This document shows, one piece after another, positions 7,916 through 13,704 of a stretch of DNA of 13,704 nucleotides; within the stretch, counting starts at the first letter, position 1, and each line of letters begins with the position of its first letter. Source of the stretch: Spirochaetota bacterium (lineage in GTDB: Bacteria; Spirochaetota; Spirochaetia; Treponematales; Rectinemataceae); assembly GCA_029265255.1 (NCBI GenBank), contig JAJUJQ010000024.1, positions 1-13,704 on the forward strand. Reading direction: 5' to 3'. Both the position numbers and the translations under genes were made by a program. The notes under the pieces are model-generated. The model ran no database searches. It worked only from the letters and a program-made list of their open reading frames with translations, and had not been told where the DNA came from.

Positions 7916-8962
7916 ATGGAAGCACTGGATCACACGCAGATTCTCTTCGAACCGTTTGAATCCCTCGCTGCGCTCACCCAACCCGAAAAAACCGTGATCA
8001 TCGTCAACGCCGCGCTGAGGACTCAGGCAGAGTCAATGCTTGAAACCGCGTCGCACGCAGCGCCCGCCTTTCTTCGCTGGATCGAGGTTTCGGAGGGCGA
8101 ATCATGCAAAACGCTTTCAACCTATCAACGTGTCTGCACCGCCCTACTCGATTGCAATGCCGACCGTGATACCGTAATCGTCGCGGTTGGAGGCGGTTCT
8201 ACCAGCGACCTCGCGGGCTTTGTGGCGCACACCTTCATGCGAGGCCTCAGGCTTATCATCGTTCCGACCACCCTCCTTGCCATGGTGGACGCTTCCCTGG
8301 GCGGCAAGAATGCCCTCAATCTCGGCAACACGAAAAACGTATTGGGCAGCTTTCATTTTCCTTCCCATATGCTCTGCGACGTCCGCTGGCTCCGCACGCT
8401 TCCCAGGCAGGATATCGCTTCCGGCATGGCGGAAGTCATCAAGCACGCCCTCCTCGATTCAGAATCTCAAGTGCGCTGGCTCGAGCAGCAGTCCACACTC
8501 GATGAATCGGCCTACGTATCCATGATCCGCCGCTCGCAGGAAGTCAAACTCCGCTTCATCGGCGCTGATCCCCTGGATACCGGCATCCGGCACGCGCTCA
8601 ACTATGGACACACCTTCGGCCACGCTATCGAACTCGTTACCGGCCTCCCCCATGGCCACGCGATCGCCGCCGGCATCGGCATCATCAATCGCTTTGCGGT
8701 GGAAAAGGGATTCATGAATTCTCAGACAGCCGAGCGCATCGCGGCGCTGCTGCGTCGCTACGAACTGCCGGCCTCTCTCACGGAAGCCTGTGCGCGTGTA
8801 CCCATGTGCCCTCCCACCGCCGAGATTGCCAGCCTTTTTGCCGCGGATAAAAAAATCCGCTCCGGCATACTTAAGCTCGTCATACTCCACGAGATCGGAT
8901 CATTCAGTATCGAACCGGTTCCGCTTGACGAACTGGTAGCCTTCGCAGGAGCTCTCGCATGA
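7916..8962 (+). CDS. aroB: 3-dehydroquinate synthase
   Basis: It cyclises DAHP to 3-dehydroquinate using NAD+ and a divalent metal, the second step of the shikimate pathway. It has 348 residues, the usual length. Visible are the NAD-binding glycine-rich GGGSTSDLAGF (92-102), VPTTLLAMVDASLGGKNA (116-133), GMAEVIKHA (170-178) with metal-ligand E173, LNYGHTFGHAIE (228-239) with H232, and PHGHAIAAGI (245-254) with H246. The last motif is normally HGEAVA; here His replaces Glu at 248. GGGSTSD is also a slightly unusual version of GGGVxxD. All three expected metal ligands are present, so activity is likely. A GAGG ribosome site precedes the ATG. The stop overlaps the aroC start as ATGA, suggesting translational coupling. 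Confidence 0.94.
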   Translation: MEALDHTQILFEPFESLAALTQPEKTVIIVNAALRTQAESMLETASHAAPAFLRWIEVSEGESCKTLSTYQRVCTALLDCNADRDTVIVAVGGGSTSDLAGFVAHTFMRGLRLIIVPTTLLAMVDASLGGKNALNLGNTKNVLGSFHFPSHMLCDVRWLRTLPRQDIASGMAEVIKHALLDSESQVRWLEQQSTLDESAYVSMIRRSQEVKLRFIGADPLDTGIRHALNYGHTFGHAIELVTGLPHGHAIAAGIGIINRFAVEKGFMNSQTAERIAALLRRYELPASLTEACARVPMCPPTAEIASLFAADKKIRSGILKLVILHEIGSFSIEPVPLDELVAFAGALA

Positions 8963-9987
8963 ACAGTTTCGGAAGACTTTTCAGAATCTCGATCTATGGC
9001 GAATCCCACGGTCAGGCTGTGGGTGTCCTCATCGACGGCTGCCCTCCCGGCATTCCTCTTTGCGAGGCAGACTTCGCCGCGGACCTCGCGCGGCGAAAGG
9101 CCGGCGCTCCCGGCACCACGCCCCGTACCGAATCCGACAGCATTTCAATACTCTCGGGCACCTATCAGGGCCATACGACCGGCGCTCCTCTGCATTTTCT
9201 TTTTAAAAATGAAGATACGCGCTCCGAAGATTACCGGAACTTCATTGAGGTTCCCAGGCCCGGCCACGCGGACTTTACCGCAACGATGAAGTACGGCGGC
9301 TGGCAGGATCCCCGCGGATCGGGGCATTTATCGGGCAGGATCACCATCGGGCTGGTCGCTGCGGGGGTTGTCGCCAAAAAAGTGCTCGACCTCGCCTGTT
9401 CCACACCTGTTTATCTGGCTACCAGGATCCTGGAAGCCGGCGGCAGCGCCAATATCGACGCCGCCATACAGGATGCGGTTGCCCGAAACGATTCCATCGG
9501 CGCGCTGGTCGAAATTCGGGTGACAGGTCTTCCGGCTGGCCTTGGGGAGCCATTTTTTGACGCGGCAGAAAGCGTTATTGCCCATTTGATTTTCGCGGTA
9601 CCTGCGGTGCGCGGGCTCGAGTTCGGTGACGGCTTTCGCGCGGCCTCCATGCGCGGCTCGGAACACAATGATCCGTTCATAGATCGGAGCGGAAAAACCT
9701 CCCGAAACGGCGCGGGCGGCATTAACGGCGGCATCACCAACGGCAACGAGCTACTGCTCCGTGTTGCGGTCAAGCCCGCGAGCTCCATCGGTCTTCCTCA
9801 GCGAACCCTCGATTTTGCCGCAAACAAGGACACCGAACTCCAGATCAAGGGGCGTCACGACGCCTGTATCGCACTTAGAAGCATGGTGGTTTTGGAAGCG
9901 GCAGTCTCATGCGCCCTTGCGGACCTTGCGCTGATCGCACGCGCATTACAACCTTCCATTTCGAATATTCCATGGAGGCATGCATGA
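8959..9987 (+). CDS. aroC: Chorismate synthase
   Basis: It eliminates phosphate from 5-enolpyruvylshikimate 3-phosphate to give chorismate, with reduced FMN as cofactor; this is the last shared step before the aromatic amino acid branches. It has 342 residues, slightly short but complete. Motifs are the N-terminal signature FGRLFRISIYGESHGQAVG (4-22) with H17, VPRPGHADF (98-106) with H103, GSGHLSGRITIGLVAAGVVA (120-139), GGINGGITNG and the C-terminal GRHDACIALR. The two His residues correspond to the conserved catalytic pair. AGGAG lies a few bases before the ATG, within the end of aroB. ATGA overlaps join it to aroB upstream and to pheA downstream. Confidence 0.95.
   Translation: MNSFGRLFRISIYGESHGQAVGVLIDGCPPGIPLCEADFAADLARRKAGAPGTTPRTESDSISILSGTYQGHTTGAPLHFLFKNEDTRSEDYRNFIEVPRPGHADFTATMKYGGWQDPRGSGHLSGRITIGLVAAGVVAKKVLDLACSTPVYLATRILEAGGSANIDAAIQDAVARNDSIGALVEIRVTGLPAGLGEPFFDAAESVIAHLIFAVPAVRGLEFGDGFRAASMRGSEHNDPFIDRSGKTSRNGAGGINGGITNGNELLLRVAVKPASSIGLPQRTLDFAANKDTELQIKGRHDACIALRSMVVLEAAVSCALADLALIARALQPSISNIPWRHA
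9974..9978 (+). promoter_or_regulatory. Shine-Dalgarno fixing the pheA start
   Basis: GGAGG, 5 bases before the ATG at 9984, lies within the last codons of aroC. It selects ATG 9984 over the in-frame ATG at 9972, which almost coincides with the site itself, and sets up the ATGA stop/start overlap. Confidence 0.75.
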
Positions 9988-11042
9988 ACCTTGATGAGAT
10001 TAGAACCGACATTGATCGTATCGACGCACGGATTCTCGCGCTCCTCACGGAGCGCATGGAAAAAGCGTTGCTCACGCGGCGCTTCAAAACCGCGACGTTG
10101 GACAGCGCACGCGAACAGCAAGTGCTCGAACGCGTCATGCGCGCGAGCAGAGGTATCCTGGATCCCGATTTTTCCGCGAACCTCTACCGTCAGCTCATGG
10201 CGGAGAGCAAACGGCTCCAAGAAACGGGTCCTGAGACGGTCGCGTTCCAGGGAGCGCATGGAGCCTATTCCGAAGCAGCGCTGCTCCAGCTCAAGCCTCA
10301 TGCGGTTGGCATACCCTGTACAGAATTCTCCGACGTCTTTGAGGGCGTCGAAAAAGGAGTGTATGACTATGGCCTTGTCCCTGTCGAAAACACCCTTGGC
10401 GGTCTGGTAGGTCCTGTCAACTCGATCCTCATCTATACTCGTCTTACCATCGTTGCGGCAATCGATATGCCTATCCGCCACTGCCTCTTGACGCTGCCAG
10501 GTGCTGACCACCGCGAGCTGCGCACAGTCTGGTCGCATCCCCAAGCGCTTGCTCAGTGCCGAAACTTCCTTCACCGCAACCGGTTGGAACCTATTGCCCA
10601 TTTCGATACCGCCGGAGCGGCACGGGAGCTCGCAGAAACCCGCCCGAAGCGTATCGCGGTTGTAGCCGGTAAATTCGCGGCCGAGCTCTATGGCCTCGAA
10701 ATCGTCAAGGAAGACATTCAGGATTCACCCAACAATCGTACCCGATTTTTTCTCGTTTCCGCAGAGAAAGAAGCCGAGGAAGGCGAAAAATGCTCCGTCG
10801 TCTTCACCGCGGGCAACAAAGCAGGAAGCCTGTTCGGTGTGCTCCGCGTTTTCGCCGAGGAGAACATCAATCTGACGCGCATCGAATCGGTCCCCGACAC
10901 GCCAGGCAAGTATGCGATATTCATCGATTTTGAGGGCGCGCTTTCAAGCGAGCCGGTCCAGCGGGCTGTCCACAAGGTACAGCAGATGACTGATGACTTC
11001 CGGATTCTGGGGTGCTATAAGGAAGTGAGGGTGCAGGAATGA
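9984..11042 (+). CDS. pheA: Bifunctional chorismate mutase/prephenate dehydratase (P-protein)
   Basis: It converts chorismate to prephenate and then to phenylpyruvate, the committed route to phenylalanine. It has 352 residues in three parts. The AroQ chorismate mutase (1-80) keeps the expected active-site set R7, R24, K35, D40, R43, E44, S75 and Q79. The prephenate dehydratase (about 84-262) has VAFQGAHGAYSEAAL (86-100), LVPVENTLGGLVG (131-143), the IAVVAGK stretch (224-230) and the catalytic NRTRFFLVS (251-259, T253). The C-terminal ACT domain (about 270-350) has NINLTRIESVP (294-304). In the usual ACT domain the Phe-binding motif reads ESRP; here Arg is Val, and the partner GALV motif reads GSLF (281-284). 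Feedback inhibition by phenylalanine may therefore be weak or different. Overlaps of 4 bases with aroC and tyrA indicate coupled translation. Confidence 0.95.
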   Translation: MNLDEIRTDIDRIDARILALLTERMEKALLTRRFKTATLDSAREQQVLERVMRASRGILDPDFSANLYRQLMAESKRLQETGPETVAFQGAHGAYSEAALLQLKPHAVGIPCTEFSDVFEGVEKGVYDYGLVPVENTLGGLVGPVNSILIYTRLTIVAAIDMPIRHCLLTLPGADHRELRTVWSHPQALAQCRNFLHRNRLEPIAHFDTAGAARELAETRPKRIAVVAGKFAAELYGLEIVKEDIQDSPNNRTRFFLVSAEKEAEEGEKCSVVFTAGNKAGSLFGVLRVFAEENINLTRIESVPDTPGKYAIFIDFEGALSSEPVQRAVHKVQQMTDDFRILGCYKEVRVQE

Positions 11043-11815
11043 AAATCGCCATCCTTGGAACGGGACGCATGGGCGCATGGCTCACAGAGGAGCTCTGCTG
11101 GCATCACGAAGTGATGGTGTATGACCAGGATCCCCAGAAGATGAAATATTTTATCAAGGTACATAGGGCGCTGCAGTTCGAGGAAATCGGCGCGTTCCAG
11201 CCCGAACTGCTCATCAACTGTGTGCCACTGGGCCATACGATCGATGCGTTCCAGCAGATTCTTCCTTTTTTGCCGTCAACTTGCATCATCTCCGACATCG
11301 CCAGCGTCAAGACCGGATTCAAGGAATTCTATATGGAGTGTGGCCAGCCATTCGTCTCGAGTCACCCCATGTTTGGCCCGACGCTGGCCAATATCCGGGA
11401 TCTTCACGATGAGAGCGCCATCATCATTTCCGAATCCTGCGACGCGGGAAAGGATTTTTTCCGTCACTTCTATCGCAGTCTGAATATCCGGATATTTACC
11501 TATTCCTTCGAGGAGCACGACAGGACTGTCGCCTATTCGCTTGCGACGCCATTCGCATCCACTATGGTATTCGCCGCCTGCATGAAAAAACAGGAAGCTC
11601 CCGGTACCAACTTTAAAAAACACATGGCGATTGCGCGCGGGCTCTTATCGGAAGACGACCGCCTGCTGACCGAAATCATGTTCAATCCCTACACAATCCG
11701 TCAGCTGGAGTTGATCGGTTCCAAGCTCGCATATCTGACCCATATCATCCGTCAGCGCGATTATGATGAAATGAAAAAATTCCTTGAAAGTCTCAGGGAG
11801 AATATCCGCGACTGA
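11039..11815 (+). CDS. tyrA: Prephenate dehydrogenase
   Basis: It oxidatively decarboxylates prephenate to 4-hydroxyphenylpyruvate, the committed step towards tyrosine. It has 258 residues, a short form without ACT or chorismate mutase domains. The N-terminal Rossmann fold opens with ILGTGRMG (5-12); D29 at the end of the second strand (VMVYD) favours NAD+ over NADP+. Further motifs are SDIASVKTGF (85-94, containing the conserved Ser and Lys) and SSHPMFGPT (107-115), whose H109 matches the catalytic His of the family. The helical C-terminal domain contains EEHDRTVAYSLATPFAS, the stretch in which family members bind substrate and dimerise. It starts inside the pheA stop (ATGA), so production of the Phe and Tyr branch enzymes is coupled. 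The transporter gene follows after 12 bases. Arogenate use cannot be excluded from sequence alone. Confidence 0.92.
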   Translation: MKIAILGTGRMGAWLTEELCWHHEVMVYDQDPQKMKYFIKVHRALQFEEIGAFQPELLINCVPLGHTIDAFQQILPFLPSTCIISDIASVKTGFKEFYMECGQPFVSSHPMFGPTLANIRDLHDESAIIISESCDAGKDFFRHFYRSLNIRIFTYSFEEHDRTVAYSLATPFASTMVFAACMKKQEAPGTNFKKHMAIARGLLSEDDRLLTEIMFNPYTIRQLELIGSKLAYLTHIIRQRDYDEMKKFLESLRENIRD

Positions 11816-11821
11816 AAGGAG
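11816..11821 (+). promoter_or_regulatory. Shine-Dalgarno of the transporter gene
   Basis: AAGGAG directly follows the tyrA stop. Two ATGs lie side by side downstream: the first (11825) is only 3 bases away, the second (11828) 6 bases away. Spacing favours the second. Confidence 0.6.
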
Positions 11822-11827
11822 CTCATG

Positions 11828-13312
11828 ATGGAAAAGGAAGGAGCGGTTCCGGGAAAAAGCGCCCTCAAGATCGGCAAGAAGGCATTTCTGCTTTCAGCAG
11901 CCATCATCCTTGGACTGATGGTGGTATCGGGTATTCTCACCCTGATCCTCTCGCCAGGAGAGTATGAACGGGTTGTTCAGGAAGGGAAGACCCTTGTCGT
12001 ACCCGGTACCTATCATCCGGTTCCGCGCCCCAACTACCCTGTCTGGCGCTGGTTCACCGCCCCAGTGGAAATTCTCTTTGCTCCAGGAAACATCACGCTC
12101 ATTACCATCATTGTCTTCATTCTCAGTGTCGGTGGTTCGATCGCCATCCTAGAGGGCGCCGGTATCATGGAAGCGCTTATCCATACGCTGGTGCGGCGTT
12201 TTTCGACCCGGAAATACCTGCTCATCGCGCTGGTCATTTTCTTTTTCATGGCGGTATCGAGCTTTATAGGGGTCTATGAGGGCATGGTGCCGATGATTGT
12301 CTTCATGGTTCCGCTGGCGATCTCGCTGGGCTGGGATTCGCTCACTGGTCTGGGGATCAGCCTTTTGCCGCTCGCGTTCGGATTTGCCTCGGCGGTTACC
12401 AACCCTTTTACTATCGCCGTAGCCCAGCGCATTGCCGACCTGCCGCTGTTTTCCGGCGCTTGGCTGAGGGTCATATTCTTCGCTACGGTCTATGGGATCG
12501 TTGTTGCCTTTGTCGTGCTGCATGCCAGAAAGGTTGAACGTACACCAAGGGCCTCTCCTACCTTTGCCGAGGACGAAGCGATACGGGCCTCGCTCGCTGC
12601 GGACCGTGAAGCCCTGTTAAGCCGGCACACAGACAGTGTCGCGGCAAAGAAAAAAGCGCGCGGCCTTGTCTGGTTCGCGGTCTGCATCAGCATCGCGATG
12701 GCGACCGTGCTCATTACCGCGCGCATGCCTAAGCTTTCGGACCTTGCCTTTCCGGTCATGGCACTCTTGTTTCTGATCGGTGGTATTGGCGGCGGGCTGC
12801 TTGCTGGCCACCCAGGTCGGCAGATCGCGAAGACTTTCCGCAAGGGAGCGATCAACCTTGCTCCGGGCATCGTGCTCATCCTCATGGCTTATAGCGTCAA
12901 GCATATTATCGTGTCGGGCAGGATTATGGATACGATTCTCTATTGGGCAGCCACCGCAATCAGTGCCTCGCCTCCTATGGCCGCGGCATTCCTTGTTTAT
13001 CTCACCACGCTCATCATGAACTTCTTCATCGGCTCGGCGAGCGCCAAGGCCTTCCTTATGATGCCGATCCTCACACCGCTCGCGGACCTCGTGGGCATCA
13101 CTCGGCAGACGGCCGTACTCGCGTTCGATTTTGGGGATGGCTTTTCCAATATGATTTTCCCCACCAACGCCCTGCTCTTGATCGCGCTGTCGTTTACGGT
13201 GGTGAGCTACCCGCGCTGGATGAAGTGGACTTGGAAGCTGCAGCTAGTCATCCTCGCGGTCACCTCGGCCTTCCTCGCGTTTGCGGTGGCGATCAGGTTC
13301 GGGCCGTTTTGA
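11828..13312 (+). CDS. YfcC-type (C4-dicarboxylate anaerobic carrier family) membrane transporter
   Basis: This is a polytopic inner-membrane protein of 494 residues (495 if the ATG at 11825 is used). The length and wording match YfcC-like proteins of the ArcD/C4-dicarboxylate carrier superfamily. The two symmetric halves each carry a recognisable signature: FASAVTNPFTIAVAQRIADL (about 187-206, counted from the first Met) in the first, and MMPILTPLADLVGITRQTAV followed by FDFGDGFSNMIFPTN (about 434-448) in the second. A charged cytoplasmic-looking linker (about 235-280) separates them. A first membrane span (about 20-43) is followed by a 45-residue loop, as in relatives. The substrate is unknown; family members are annotated loosely as dicarboxylate, peptide or basic amino acid carriers. 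As last gene of an aromatic amino acid operon it may export or import a related compound, which is inference from position only. Confidence 0.85.
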   Translation: MEKEGAVPGKSALKIGKKAFLLSAAIILGLMVVSGILTLILSPGEYERVVQEGKTLVVPGTYHPVPRPNYPVWRWFTAPVEILFAPGNITLITIIVFILSVGGSIAILEGAGIMEALIHTLVRRFSTRKYLLIALVIFFFMAVSSFIGVYEGMVPMIVFMVPLAISLGWDSLTGLGISLLPLAFGFASAVTNPFTIAVAQRIADLPLFSGAWLRVIFFATVYGIVVAFVVLHARKVERTPRASPTFAEDEAIRASLAADREALLSRHTDSVAAKKKARGLVWFAVCISIAMATVLITARMPKLSDLAFPVMALLFLIGGIGGGLLAGHPGRQIAKTFRKGAINLAPGIVLILMAYSVKHIIVSGRIMDTILYWAATAISASPPMAAAFLVYLTTLIMNFFIGSASAKAFLMMPILTPLADLVGITRQTAVLAFDFGDGFSNMIFPTNALLLIALSFTVVSYPRWMKWTWKLQLVILAVTSAFLAFAVAIRFGPF

Positions 13313-13332
13313 AGGCGTGGCAAGCGCCCAGG

Positions 13333-13363
13333 TTTCGCAGGATTTCGCAGCTCCGAAACGGAG
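13333..13363 (+). terminator. Weak hairpin region after the transporter gene
   Basis: CTCCG-AAA-CGGAG (13351-13363) can form a 5-base-pair stem followed by ATTTC; an alternative pairs GTTTCG with CGAAAC. There is no real T tract. It is the only candidate for the end of the aro operon before the next promoter, and it is a poor one. Two copies of TTTCGCAG (13333-13340, 13343-13350) lie just before it. Confidence 0.25.
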
Positions 13364-13372
13364 ATTTCAGCA

Positions 13373-13402
13373 TTGGAAAAATGAATCGGAGCTTAATATA
13401 AT
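13373..13402 (+). promoter_or_regulatory. Promoter of the interrupted lipoprotein gene
   Basis: TTGGAA (13373-13378, 4 of 6) is followed after 18 bases by a perfect TATAAT (13397-13402) in a distinctly A/T-rich stretch. Transcription would start near 13409, about 30 bases before the ATG at 13438, which has AAGGGGA 7 bases upstream. Confidence 0.6.
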
Positions 13403-13437
13403 AAAATACAAAAGTATCGCAGCAAGGGGAAAATTCC

Positions 13438-13686
13438 ATGGGTCGGGAGAACAATAGAGAAAACCCTGTGAGACCAGCGCTCTCCAGAACACGCTGGATA
13501 CGAAAGCTTGCGCTTATCCTCGCGGCAAGTTCAATCATCGCAAGCTGTCAGGACTGCAATCCTTATAATGAGCCGCGAAAACTGGACAGGAATAGAGAGA
13601 TCATAAGGTGGACCGCTCCTCCTTGCAGAATGGAAAGAAGGAGGCATAGAGTAAGCTATGAGAAAGCGGTACGACAAAGAGTTTAA
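13438..13686 (+). pseudogene. Lipoprotein gene truncated by an IS insertion
   Basis: The open frame codes for 82 residues. After a polar, Arg-rich N-terminus, residues 18-37 are a lipoprotein signal: RTRWIRKLALILAASSIIASC, a basic start, a hydrophobic core and lipobox IASC with the lipidated Cys at 37. About 17 residues of a mature protein follow (QDCNPYNEPRKLDRN...). From about 13609 the frame enters sequence that belongs to an IS3-family element, and the remaining Arg-rich tail (after about residue 57) looks like chance translation up to the TAA at 13684. It has its own promoter and a good ribosome site, so the gene was probably intact before insertion. The body of the protein, if still present, would lie beyond the IS outside the window, so its function cannot be named. 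A genuine very small lipoprotein is a less likely alternative. Confidence 0.6.
13618..13644 (+). promoter_or_regulatory. Hairpin sequestering the transposase ribosome site
   Basis: CCTCCTT (13618-13624) is a perfect complement of AAGGAGG (13638-13644), with a 13-base loop. AAGGAGG is the only strong Shine-Dalgarno before the transposase ATG, although 13 bases from it. A transcript reading in from outside the element would contain both arms and hide the site. Confidence 0.45.
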
Positions 13687-13704
13687 AGCCAAAGTAGCCT
13701 TGGA
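13658..13704 (+). CDS. IS3-family transposase OrfA, N-terminal fragment
   Basis: The last 47 bases encode MRKRYDKEFKAKVAL and part of the next codons, closely matching the N-terminus of IS3-family OrfA proteins (RY..EFKAKVALEA), the first helix of their helix-turn-helix DNA-binding domain. A TAA two codons upstream in the same frame makes this ATG the only possible start. The remainder of orfA and the catalytic orfB, normally made by frameshifting, would be beyond the edge. Confidence 0.8.
   Translation, partial: MRKRYDKEFKAKVAL

Larger units (their letters stand above)
13609..13704 (+). mobile_element. Left end of an IS3-family insertion sequence (partial)
   Basis: The orfA start (13658) shows an IS3-family element entering the window's right edge in the plus direction. 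The left terminus is put at TGGACC (13609) because IS3-family ends normally begin with TG and the lipoprotein-like sequence stops making sense near there. The right inverted repeat and target duplication are outside, so this boundary is uncertain by perhaps 30 bases; another TGGACA lies at 13582. Confidence 0.6.

Noticed and set aside
9909..9983. Longer PheA start upstream of ATG 9984
   Set aside because: The extra residues are aroC coding sequence in another frame; the chorismate mutase domain begins at 9984 with GGAGG at good spacing.

Overview
The window looks like a chromosomal segment of a moderately GC-rich bacterium, most probably a spirochaete (Spirochaetota). The main clue is the phenylalanyl-tRNA synthetase pair. 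Both subunits are of the archaeal/eukaryotic-like type (a beta subunit of about 570 residues without the bacterial N-terminal tRNA-binding and C-terminal anticodon-binding modules, and an alpha subunit of about 520 residues with winged-helix repeats at the N-terminus). Among bacteria this type is a known peculiarity of spirochaetes. The lineage is an inference; no rRNA or other marker is present.

Minus-strand half (1-6875). Read in the direction of transcription, it carries a 992-residue protein joining two receiver-like domains to a PEP/pyruvate-binding (PPDK_N) ATP-grasp domain, then pheS and pheT with a strong hairpin terminator directly after pheT. Beyond that is a separate transcription unit with its own sigma70-like promoter. 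It encodes a secreted caspase-like (peptidase C14 fold) protein that runs off the left edge of the window.

Plus-strand half (6924-13312). A tight operon opens from a good sigma70-type promoter and encodes DAHP synthase (aroF), 3-dehydroquinate synthase (aroB), chorismate synthase (aroC), chorismate mutase/prephenate dehydratase (pheA), prephenate dehydrogenase (tyrA) and a YfcC/C4-dicarboxylate-carrier-type membrane transporter. aroB/aroC, aroC/pheA and pheA/tyrA overlap by 4 bases (ATGA), and the other two gaps are 14 and 12 bases. The operon supplies the first two and the last shikimate-pathway steps visible here plus both branches to phenylalanine and tyrosine. The middle steps (aroD/Q, aroE, aroK, aroA) must lie elsewhere. 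Together with the PheRS genes on the other strand, the locus is a phenylalanine-centred neighbourhood.

Right end (13313-13704). After a short intergenic region, a promoter with a perfect TATAAT box drives a small lipoprotein gene. Its body is cut by the left end of an IS3-family insertion sequence, whose orfA begins 47 bases before the edge. The transposase Shine-Dalgarno can fold into a hairpin.

No tRNA, rRNA, CRISPR array, riboswitch or phage gene was seen. The most unusual items are the receiver/PEP-binding protein facing the DAHP synthase gene, the secreted caspase-like protein, signs that the aromatic pathway enzymes lack standard feedback elements, and the IS-interrupted lipoprotein.
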